Source of the DNA: Paludibacteraceae bacterium
GTDB lineage: Bacteria > Bacteroidota > Bacteroidia > Bacteroidales > Paludibacteraceae
NCBI GenBank assembly: GCA_017646225.1
Contig: JAGCMZ010000107.1
Location: 1-6,886, forward strand
Length of the DNA stretch: 6,886 nt
Reading direction: 5' to 3'
Position numbers and translations under genes: made by a program. The notes under the pieces are model-generated. The model was not told the origin of the DNA. It did no database searches and saw only the letters and a program-made list of their open reading frames with translations. Position 1 is the first letter of the stretch, and each line of letters begins with the position of its first letter. Of the stretch, positions 1 through 6,371 are shown in pieces.

Positions 1-42
1 AAAGTAAAAAAAGTAAAAGAAGTATGTAAAAAATTGTTTCAT
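1..42 (-). CDS. Start of a downstream gene, cut by the left window edge (putative)
   Basis: A reading frame opens with ATG at position 42 and stays open for 14 codons to the window edge, giving the residues MKQFFTYFFYFFYF. One Lys followed by a run of Phe and Tyr would suit the start of a signal peptide or first membrane segment. It lies on the same strand as the rest of the cluster. A good candidate Bacteroidetes promoter (79-109) sits just upstream and would give a leader of about 30 bases. No Shine-Dalgarno sequence is visible; the upstream bases are AT-rich, which is common in this phylum. Only 14 codons are seen in AT-rich DNA, so chance openness is a real alternative. No function can be assigned. 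Confidence 0.4.
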   Translation of the reverse strand, partial: MKQFFTYFFYFFYF

Positions 43-54
43 GTGCTTGTTATC

Positions 55-68
55 GCTACTTGAGTAGC
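55..68 (-). other. Small stem-loop in the leader of the downstream unit
   Basis: GCTAC (55-59) and GTAGC (64-68) are perfect inverted repeats around a four-base loop, giving a 5 bp stem. It lies between the candidate promoter at 79-109 and the ATG at 42, so it would sit close to the 5' end of that transcript. No U-run follows immediately; the nearest T-rich stretch in the transcribed direction starts about 20 bases further on. It therefore does not look like a standard intrinsic terminator for the upstream operon. It may have no function. Confidence 0.25.
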
Positions 69-78
69 ATTGATGATG

Positions 79-109
79 CAAAGGTAAATGCTTTTTCTGA
101 AAATGCAAG
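79..109 (-). promoter_or_regulatory. Candidate Bacteroidetes-type promoter (-33/-7)
   Basis: On the minus strand CTTG (109-106) is followed after exactly 19 bases by TACCTTTG (86-79). The second box matches the Bacteroidetes -7 consensus TAnnTTTG fully. The first matches the -33 box TTTG at three of four bases, with spacing in the usual range. It sits in the only intergenic stretch of the window, just after the LtaS-like gene, and points toward the ATG at 42. Transcription would start near position 72-74. This is a motif match only, but place, direction and spacing all agree. Confidence 0.55.
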
Positions 110-125
110 AGCTAATAACATTTTT

Positions 126-1865
126 TTATTCCTCTGTCACTAATTTTTCAAAATAATTAGCACGAATCATTTTATCGGACAGCCTTTGCGCCTCTTTGGG
201 TTGAATAGGACGGTGCTTCCAAGCATCTTTTTCTAACAAATTGACGCCAAAACCTTTCCAATAATACGACTCACAATCCAAAATATGCAACAAAGTGGGA
301 TAAATATCCATCTGACAAATGGTATCCGTTATCATTACTTTTTGCTCGATGCGAGGAGAATAAATAATCAGAGGAATGTACTCGCCTATTTCATCAAAGC
401 CCAACTGCAACTCTTGGTTCAATTGCTTAAAATTATTTCTGGTTTTATAGCTCAACACATTGTGATCGCCCGTAATAACCACGGTAGACGAATGCGTTTG
501 AGGATCGTTGGCAATAGCCGATAAAATTCGGCCCAAATGCTTGTCCATGTATTTTACGGAGTTCAAGTAGCGATAAATATCATCGGGCATGCCGTCTACG
601 GCAGGATACGTATTTACAGGACACTTCTGAAAGGGCGCATGCATGGTCATGGTCAATGACAGGATATAATCGTGTTGCGATTTAACTGCGTCTAATTGGG
701 CAAACATCTTGGAATCCAGCCAACTGGGCACAACATAAGCTTGTTGTATACCATAGGCCTCGTTCATAAACTTCTGATTCCAGTACGACAAACTCAACGC
801 TACCACAATGCCGGGATTTTGATACAAATGGCTAATGGCCGGATACGTATGCTGAGGATAGCGGAAACAAGTGGCACCATCGGTAAGGGGGAGCAAACCT
901 GTGTTCACAATCATCTGCCCATCGGCAGACACACCATGCCTTACCTGCGACTGCACCTTGTTGGCATACAACAAAGAGGGAGTATCCTGAATAAATTGAT
1001 ACAAATTAGGAGTCACCTCTGGCGTAATGGTCCAGGATTCAAAACTTTCTATCAACAACACAATGAGTGGAGTGGCAGGTGTACAATTCACGTTGGGTGG
1101 TTGCACATACAAGTGTGCTTGTTCCGACTCTATCGTCGTCATTTCATAAGTTTCCTTTTCAAAAGGCATCAAGACCAACTCTTTGACCTGAAAAATAAGC
1201 GAGTGCAACACGGATACATTGCGCACATAATTTTCTGTAGTAAAACCAAGGTACGATGCGTCGCCAAACTTGGCATAAGGATTAAAGACATGCTTGTGCG
1301 TACAAACAGGGCGCACACACTCCAATTTTCGGTGAATGCCGTAACATCCTACCCCATTCAACAAAAACGACACGGCCAAAGCAATCAAAAAGGCCTGAAA
1401 ATGCGTTTGTTTGCTGTAAAACAAATACACCACAATCCCTAATACCAACGTAGGCAACAAAAGCACCCAGTCGATGGCGTGATTGAAAAGCCAAATACTA
1501 TCCCAAACGCCTGCCATATTCCCTACCATGGTAAGCGAATACTTCTCTATGAAAATGGAGTTTGACCGAAAATAAATTAGTTCTGCCATCGACCAAAAAC
1601 CAACAAGGGCAGAAACGGGCAAAACCCAATACTTTTGTGGGGTTATCAACCAAAAAGAGGCAAAGAAAATGGCTATACAGGCTTTGAGTAACATCGACAC
1701 CAGATAAATAGGTTCAAACGATGCCTCGCTGTACACAATGCTATGAAACGATACGCATTGCGCAAAAATAGTCACTGCAAACACCGCCGCAATAACGTAG
1801 GTGGCGCATTTACATGCTTGCGTTTTACTACGCAACGCTAACCATTTAGTCCACAACTGTTTCAT
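126..1865 (-). CDS. LTA synthase family membrane sulfatase/phosphotransferase
   Basis: This 579-residue protein has the LtaS layout: about five membrane segments in the first 175 residues (near 23-41, 54-75, 80-99, 129-148 and 156-175), then an extracytoplasmic sulfatase-fold domain from about residue 265 to 545. Recognisable landmarks are ESFESW with metal-ligand Glu273, the nucleophile region GVSADGQ with Ser313 where LtaS has Thr, His409 in MHAPF, Asp467-His468 in ITGDHN, and the sulfatase-like MDIYPTLL (519-526). Family members transfer phosphoglycerol or phosphoethanolamine from lipid donors to glycans or lipids. In a Gram-negative polysaccharide cluster the likely job is adding such a group to the surface glycan in the periplasm; donor and acceptor are unknown. 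Its ATG overlaps the stop of the preceding acyltransferase by four bases (ATGA), which suggests translational coupling. AAGAAGGA directly abuts the ATG, too close for a normal ribosome site, and simply encodes Lys-Lys-Glu of the preceding gene. It is probably the last gene of the operon. Confidence 0.85.
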   Translation of the reverse strand: MKQLWTKWLALRSKTQACKCATYVIAAVFAVTIFAQCVSFHSIVYSEASFEPIYLVSMLLKACIAIFFASFWLITPQKYWVLPVSALVGFWSMAELIYFRSNSIFIEKYSLTMVGNMAGVWDSIWLFNHAIDWVLLLPTLVLGIVVYLFYSKQTHFQAFLIALAVSFLLNGVGCYGIHRKLECVRPVCTHKHVFNPYAKFGDASYLGFTTENYVRNVSVLHSLIFQVKELVLMPFEKETYEMTTIESEQAHLYVQPPNVNCTPATPLIVLLIESFESWTITPEVTPNLYQFIQDTPSLLYANKVQSQVRHGVSADGQMIVNTGLLPLTDGATCFRYPQHTYPAISHLYQNPGIVVALSLSYWNQKFMNEAYGIQQAYVVPSWLDSKMFAQLDAVKSQHDYILSLTMTMHAPFQKCPVNTYPAVDGMPDDIYRYLNSVKYMDKHLGRILSAIANDPQTHSSTVVITGDHNVLSYKTRNNFKQLNQELQLGFDEIGEYIPLIIYSPRIEQKVMITDTICQMDIYPTLLHILDCESYYWKGFGVNLLEKDAWKHRPIQPKEAQRLSDKMIRANYFEKLVTEE

Positions 1866-2935
1866 TCCTTCTTATCTTTCGCCTTGTTTAGCAACTTACA
1901 TATCATTCCATGTACTGGTTTGTAGGCCATGGCTAGCAAAATGGAAATTAGCAAATAGAGAAAAATACTAAGCATAGTTTGAGGATGTATCTTTCCTAAA
2001 AATACCATGCGCACAATGGGATGAATAGCATAAATAAAGGCAGATATTGAGCCTAAATAAATTACCAGTTGGTGGCTATACTTTAATTTTTTAAGCAATT
2101 CGCAACCATATATGGCCAAAGCAATGGATACCACGGGCGTAAAAAGCCATAAATAGGCATTCACATTCGCATAAATCAGCAAAGCTGATCCCACGATAAA
2201 CATCAAAAGATTCTTCCAATACGCCTCAAATACAATGCTCAAGTTGTACCTTGCATACAAGATTCCCAAAGAAAAAGGCAAGAACCAACCCAAACATTGA
2301 TGGCGAATAAAATAAAGCAAGGGGTATTGTTGGTCGTAATAAATGCATAGCACCATGGCTACCAACGACACCACATTGACTACCAATAGCGGAAGAATGG
2401 ATTTCTTAAAGAAAAAGAGGTAATAGCAAAGGTACAATTGCACCATCAAGCCAAAAAACCAATAAATACCAGGGGTTATTTGATTGGGCCAAAAGTTGGC
2501 TACTAGGCACAAATGCGAAAGCGCCTGCCAAACAGAAGTTTGTGTTCCAAAACATAAATAGCTAACCAAAATGTAGCATAGGTAGGGTAAAAATAGCAGT
2601 AATAATATCTTTTTTACCTGATATTTCATAAACTGAAAAAAGGATTCGCCTGCTGCAGAACCCCCTATTTCGTATTTACGCACCAATCCATAGCCACTCA
2701 AAAACAAAAAGGCAACAACCCCATACCAACCCAAATACGATAGGATATCCAACCAAAGGGTATCCGAGAAAGTATGCAGACTATTCAAAAATCCACTCGC
2801 ATTGTGGGGATGGTAGAAAAATTCATTCTCCTTTAAGGGATGAAAAATGTGAATCAAATTATGCAGCACAATTAGTACAATGGCCACGCCTCGCATGGAG
2901 TTAGAATCGGACGTACTGATGATGTGCTTTTGCAT
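1862..2935 (-). CDS. Acyltransferase 3 family membrane protein (OafA-like)
   Basis: This is an integral membrane acyltransferase with about ten hydrophobic segments. Family members move acyl groups, often acetyl, onto surface sugars. With Met at 2935 the protein has 357 residues and begins just before the family's first motif, SMRGVAIVLIVLHN (13-26), whose His25 is the expected catalytic histidine. Other hallmarks are FLFLSGYG (76-83), WFFGLMVQLYLCYY (159-172) and a late IYAIHP with His305, followed by a basic Lys-rich tail. The frame is open further upstream to 2998, but those 21 extra residues (rich in Trp, Arg, Lys and Pro) have no family counterpart and would overlap the preceding gene by 56 bases. 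The 2935 start leaves a 7-base gap and is preferred. It is translationally coupled to the LtaS-like gene by an ATGA overlap. The acyl group and target sugar are not predictable. Confidence 0.82.
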   Translation of the reverse strand: MQKHIISTSDSNSMRGVAIVLIVLHNLIHIFHPLKENEFFYHPHNASGFLNSLHTFSDTLWLDILSYLGWYGVVAFLFLSGYGLVRKYEIGGSAAGESFFQFMKYQVKKILLLLFLPYLCYILVSYLCFGTQTSVWQALSHLCLVANFWPNQITPGIYWFFGLMVQLYLCYYLFFFKKSILPLLVVNVVSLVAMVLCIYYDQQYPLLYFIRHQCLGWFLPFSLGILYARYNLSIVFEAYWKNLLMFIVGSALLIYANVNAYLWLFTPVVSIALAIYGCELLKKLKYSHQLVIYLGSISAFIYAIHPIVRMVFLGKIHPQTMLSIFLYLLISILLAMAYKPVHGMICKLLNKAKDKKE

Positions 2936-2942
2936 ACCTGTT

Positions 2943-3956
2943 CTATTTTTTATCGGGGGTCTTTTTTGACGAAAAGTTGCCCACCATCCATGGAGCATAA
3001 CGCAAGATGCCTTGCGAAATAACCGTTAAGATAAGCACTACAACGATAAACAACGGGAAAATAAACCAACCGCTGTTGCACAACAGGTTCAATCTGCTTA
3101 GTGCAGCAAGAATAACCAACAACAAACCGGTATTGAGGTAGTAATAGGTAAGTGAATTTCGGCCAATGTACGACATCCATTTTACCCCTTCGGGTATTGA
3201 TTTTACAATCGATACCATCATCCAAATACCCAAAGTAGACAAGCATAAGAAGGACATCACCCCTACAGCAGACACATCGCCTGCTTTCATCGAATAAAAG
3301 AATACCGAATTTCGTAGCCAGAAATAATCCAAGCAAACAAACAAGAAATACACGATTGTTGACACAATAGCCTGCCATCCAATTCGTTGCGATAATTTTT
3401 GCTCGTATTTCTTGTACAAGATGCCCATGTACAAATAAATCAACGAGATAAGTCCGTAGTGTGCGTACCAAGGGATGGGCGCATGGGTGTACTGCGTTGC
3501 CAAAAATCCGACCACAGCCAGTAAAACACAGGTAATGCCTAAAGCAATCAGGTTCTTGATGTATTTAATGCAAATGGCCAATGTTATTTTTGATACCGCC
3601 AATGCTGCAACAAACCAGCTTGCGTATCCGCCCAATATTTCGTATGCCATGGTAGAAAACGAAATTTCGGTACCATGTGCAAGATGCTTCGGAATAAAGA
3701 TAATGGTGGTAAACAAGAAATAAGGAAACAACAATTTTTTGACAATAGAGGTCATTGTCTTCTTAAAATTGAACGTCTCTATTTTGGTCAAGTAGCCAGA
3801 TATAAAGAAGAACACTAACAGCCTGGTGGGGCTCATTAAGTTTAAGAACGTATTGGTTCTTCCCGTATACAAAGTAACCGTATGCGAGAATATAACCATT
3901 AGCATGCAAATGCACTTGCCATAGTCTAACCACGACACTCTTTTTAATTCACTCAT
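2943..3956 (-). CDS. Acyltransferase 3 family membrane protein (second subtype)
   Basis: This 337-residue, highly hydrophobic protein has about ten membrane segments. The N-terminus RVSWLDYGKCICMLMVIFSHT (6-26) matches the acyltransferase-3 opening of the fucose/sugar O-acetylase type, with candidate catalytic His25. It continues with VFFFISGYL (48-56), a conserved-looking WFVAAL (114-119) and YIGRNSLTYYYLN (263-275). At that last motif most relatives have His, as the neighbouring acyltransferase does (IYAIHP); here it is Asn275. The protein differs clearly from its neighbour in its opening motif (WLDYGKC versus SMRGVA), so the two are not a recent tandem copy. It starts 4 bases after the preceding glycosyltransferase, with AAGG four bases from the ATG as a weak ribosome site. 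Likely role: O-acylation of the cluster's glycan, or possibly transport of an acyl-modified unit. Substrate unknown. Confidence 0.8.
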   Translation of the reverse strand: MSELKRVSWLDYGKCICMLMVIFSHTVTLYTGRTNTFLNLMSPTRLLVFFFISGYLTKIETFNFKKTMTSIVKKLLFPYFLFTTIIFIPKHLAHGTEISFSTMAYEILGGYASWFVAALAVSKITLAICIKYIKNLIALGITCVLLAVVGFLATQYTHAPIPWYAHYGLISLIYLYMGILYKKYEQKLSQRIGWQAIVSTIVYFLFVCLDYFWLRNSVFFYSMKAGDVSAVGVMSFLCLSTLGIWMMVSIVKSIPEGVKWMSYIGRNSLTYYYLNTGLLLVILAALSRLNLLCNSGWFIFPLFIVVVLILTVISQGILRYAPWMVGNFSSKKTPDKK

Positions 3957-3960
3957 TGCC

Positions 3961-4770
3961 TTAAAGTTTTGAAGCTAACGTTGCATTTATTTTTTTTCGT
4001 TCCTTGTCAAAAAAATAACCGTACTTATTAAAATACTTGCACACTGATTTTATATGGCAAAGCAACATCTTTTTACTTTTGTACGATGCTCTCTCGTGGT
4101 TATGCACAATGGTTACCGCAGGGAAATACATCGTTTTACATACCTTATGAAAGCGGCGACTTAAGTCCAAATCTTCGCAATACATAAAGAATCGTTCGTC
4201 AAAATACAGGTTGTTTTTGGCAACATCGGCAATACGCAAAAACATAAAACAACCCGACAAAAAAGGAACATTCATTTCCTTATCATAGCCCGTACTCCTC
4301 AATTCAAAGGCCTCATCCCTATTTTTTACCCATTTCCATGCAGGCAAAAAGCGACGCAGAAACAAATTAAAAGGAGTGGGCAACTTCTTGCACAAATACT
4401 GCAATTCACCATTGGGATAGGTAATTTTGGGCATCACCCAACCCGCATCTTGGTGTGCATCCATGTAATTGGCCAGTTCTTGTAAGGCTTGTGGCGCAAA
4501 TTCAATATCCGGATTTAACACCACATGATAGGTACTCCCGCATTCCACAGCCTTACGCATAGCAATGTTATGCGCATGACCATAACCCGTATTGGCATTT
4601 TCGATGTACTCGATGCAGGGCAGGTATTGTTTTACCCAATCATTCTCTGGCATTGGATAATTGTCTATTACCCACAACTTATCTACACTATTCGATGCCT
4701 TTACGCAATCCAATAGTGTTTGGAGCATGTTACGTTTTGTTTTGTATAAAACAACAGAAGCGGTTATCAT
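3961..4770 (-). CDS. Family 2 glycosyltransferase, rhamnosyltransferase (WbbL-like) type
   Basis: This 269-residue cytoplasmic GT-A fold enzyme belongs to the COG1216-like branch that includes dTDP-rhamnosyltransferases. Visible landmarks are an N-terminal beta strand ASVVLYKT (4-11), VIDN (34-37), the NTGYGHAHNIAM nucleotide-sugar segment (60-71), LNPDIEF (85-91) at the DXD position with Asp88, SGCFMFLR (172-179), the catalytic-base region YCEDLDLSRR (197-206), and VHNHERASYKSKK (222-234). The last of these is typical of Bacteroidetes and enterobacterial rhamnosyltransferase-like enzymes, and NPD in place of DXD is usual for this branch. It lacks a strong membrane anchor; the basic C-terminus may hold it at the inner membrane. 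It starts 17 bases after the preceding glycosyltransferase and ends 4 bases before the acyltransferase. The sugar donor is inferred only at family level; rhamnose is a reasonable guess, not proven. Confidence 0.85.
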   Translation of the reverse strand: MITASVVLYKTKRNMLQTLLDCVKASNSVDKLWVIDNYPMPENDWVKQYLPCIEYIENANTGYGHAHNIAMRKAVECGSTYHVVLNPDIEFAPQALQELANYMDAHQDAGWVMPKITYPNGELQYLCKKLPTPFNLFLRRFLPAWKWVKNRDEAFELRSTGYDKEMNVPFLSGCFMFLRIADVAKNNLYFDERFFMYCEDLDLSRRFHKVCKTMYFPAVTIVHNHERASYKSKKMLLCHIKSVCKYFNKYGYFFDKERKKINATLASKL

Positions 4771-4787
4771 CCTATCATCTTTACCTT

Positions 4788-5522
4788 TTAATGAAACCTA
4801 CGCCATATCTGACACAAGAACCTGAATCGATAAGCTAGTTTAAAATACAAACTATTAGGGCTTTTTTCTAAAACAGGCGATACGTTATTGGCATGTGTTC
4901 GATACAAATGCAAGGGTTCAGCCAAATAGCAAAACCTTAATTTTTGGAACGACATGCACAACCCTATCCAGTTATCATGACACACACATTTAGGAGGGAG
5001 TGGCAATATACCTTGCAAGGCACTTTTTCTGAATGCCATGGTACAACCCCTAAACGGCATCTTGTATAAATTCGTTAGAAACTTAGGCGAAACGGGATTG
5101 GCATCGTACACTTTTTCTTTTATCACCTTGCCATCGGCATCTATCAACGAAAAATTGCACAAGGCATAATCGCATTCTTCCAGTGCCTTTGACATGCTTG
5201 CTACCCTGTTATCTGCCCAAATATCGTCTTGATCGCACAAAAAAATGTAATCGCCATTGGCCTGGTTAATGGCATGCTCAAAGTTGAGCGTTGCATACAT
5301 AAACGACGATAGATACGTACGCTTTTTAGGCTCTTCTTTTGGATGATGAAAAACCTTGATACGGTTATCGTTGTAGGCGGCAACCAATGCTAAGGTGGCA
5401 TCCTTGGAGCCATCGTCAGAGATAATAACCTCATCGTCTGTACCCAATTGCTTCAAAATGGAATCCAATTGCTGGCAGATGTATTTCTCTCCGTTATATG
5501 TGGCAATACATACCGATACCAT
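4788..5522 (-). CDS. Family 2 glycosyltransferase (CDQDD type), downstream copy
   Basis: This 244-residue GT-A enzyme is expected to add one sugar to the lipid-linked repeat in the cytoplasm. Landmarks in order are VCIATYNGEKY (4-14), ISDDGSKDAT (34-43), FLCDQDDIW (94-102) holding the metal-binding DXD, FRGCTMAFRKSAL (157-169), CHDNWIG (181-187) with the probable catalytic-base region, and YRTHANNVS (207-215). This motif set is typical of the alpha-L-Rha / alpha-1,3-rhamnosyltransferase-like GT2 group, but the donor is uncertain. It shares all of these motifs with the upstream glycosyltransferase at 5526-6371, so the pair are paralogues. Its ATG is 3 bases after that gene's TAG stop. The conserved first strand begins at residue 2, which fixes this start. 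No Shine-Dalgarno sequence is apparent upstream. Confidence 0.86.
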   Translation of the reverse strand: MVSVCIATYNGEKYICQQLDSILKQLGTDDEVIISDDGSKDATLALVAAYNDNRIKVFHHPKEEPKKRTYLSSFMYATLNFEHAINQANGDYIFLCDQDDIWADNRVASMSKALEECDYALCNFSLIDADGKVIKEKVYDANPVSPKFLTNLYKMPFRGCTMAFRKSALQGILPLPPKCVCHDNWIGLCMSFQKLRFCYLAEPLHLYRTHANNVSPVLEKSPNSLYFKLAYRFRFLCQIWRRFH

Positions 5523-5525
5523 GGC

Positions 5526-6371
5526 CTATGATTTCGATTTTTTTAATTTATTTTCTAGCTTAAACAAGCATTTATAGTACAAAAATGCAAAGGGCGCTAT
5601 CAATGTACAACGAGTATGCAACAATCGATATTGACGGTAGCACTTTTTTAGATACTGCCAACGTTGCTTAAGCGTAATAGAAGGATTCGCCCCTACCACA
5701 TTATATCCATGCTGGCGGTAAAGCATGGTAGGTTTAAAGAGCGTATCCACTTTACCACCGTCTAACCAAACCTTACGAGCCACCCACGAATCGTGCATTT
5801 CGATAAAGGAAGGGAAAGGAAGGGCATTCTCTTTTGCCTTTTTGTTTCCCATCAGCGTACAACCTGTTATGCAATTACACAACAAAGCATATTGAATTCG
5901 TGCATGAATGATTTGCGGCGAACTCTTGCTGATAGCAAACATCGAATCGTGCAATTTGTTCAATTCGCCATCTACCACCTGCAGATCGGTATGCACCACA
6001 ACAGGGCAATCGGCGCCTTTTTCTTGCTCTATGGACTGCAATTTCTCCAATGTCTCTGCCACCTTAAACGGCAACCAAACATCATCCTGATCGCAAAACA
6101 TAAAATAATCGGCATCGGACGCACACATCAACTCCTCGAACGACTTGATGACTCCCACATTGCACACATTGTCTTTATTGATCCAGGTTATTTTATCGGG
6201 ATATTGCACAGCGTATTTTTCGATAATAGCCGCGGTGGAATCTTTAGAGCCATCGTCGCGAATCAACAAGCGCCAATCGGTATAGGTTTGAGCAAGAATC
6301 GAATTGATTTGTTCTTCTAAAAACCTTTCACCGTTGTAGGTTGATAACAATATGTCAATTTTCGAACACAT
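5526..6371 (-). CDS. Family 2 glycosyltransferase (CDQDD type), upstream copy
   Basis: This 281-residue GT2 enzyme carries DILLSTYNGERFLEEQINSI (6-25), IRDDGSKDST (37-46), FMFCDQDDVW (90-99) with the metal-binding aspartates, NCITGCTLMGNKK (166-178), MHDSWVA (192-198) and YRQHGYNVVG (218-227). The Lys/Arg-rich C-terminal tail (about 236-281) could bind the inner membrane surface. Its motif set closely resembles putative rhamnosyltransferases of Bacteroidetes and streptococcal polysaccharide loci; the actual sugar is inference. The start overlaps the end of the polymerase-like gene by 17 bases. AGAAGGA lies two bases before the ATG, unusually near for a ribosome site, so translation may depend on coupling to the upstream gene. 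The first glycosyltransferase strand begins at residue 5, so a later start would damage the fold. It ends 3 bases before the next glycosyltransferase. Confidence 0.87.
   Translation of the reverse strand: MCSKIDILLSTYNGERFLEEQINSILAQTYTDWRLLIRDDGSKDSTAAIIEKYAVQYPDKITWINKDNVCNVGVIKSFEELMCASDADYFMFCDQDDVWLPFKVAETLEKLQSIEQEKGADCPVVVHTDLQVVDGELNKLHDSMFAISKSSPQIIHARIQYALLCNCITGCTLMGNKKAKENALPFPSFIEMHDSWVARKVWLDGGKVDTLFKPTMLYRQHGYNVVGANPSITLKQRWQYLKKCYRQYRLLHTRCTLIAPFAFLYYKCLFKLENKLKKSKS

Noticed and set aside
43..125. Intrinsic terminator after the LtaS-like gene
   Set aside because: The only stem-loop is 5 bp and is not followed directly by a U-run. It lies beyond the candidate promoter. Transcription might end by another mechanism or read through.
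696..1442. Long open frame (248 codons) on the plus strand
   Set aside because: It lies wholly opposite the LtaS-like gene, whose motifs and membrane segments are clear. The plus-strand product is rich in His, Arg and Gln with no recognisable domain.
2950..3471. Second minus-strand frame of 173 codons within the first acyltransferase
   Set aside because: It is out of frame with a well-supported acyltransferase that has family motifs along its whole length. The alternative product has no motif and probably reflects biased codon use.
3990..3997. Run of eight identical bases (A8 on the coding strand) near the 3' end of the WbbL-like gene, considered as a phase-variation tract
   Set aside because: It encodes a Lys-rich tail only about ten codons before the stop, after all catalytic motifs. 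A slip would barely affect function. Similar short A-runs encode Lys tails elsewhere in the window.
4753..4790. 17-base gap between glycosyltransferases as a possible internal promoter
   Set aside because: No TAnnTTTG-type box with a correctly spaced -33 box was seen on the minus strand there, and the gap is normal for an operon.
5793..6320. Open frame of 175 codons on the plus strand
   Set aside because: It is antisense to a glycosyltransferase with all its motifs intact. The product shows no family features and no promoter or ribosome site supports it.
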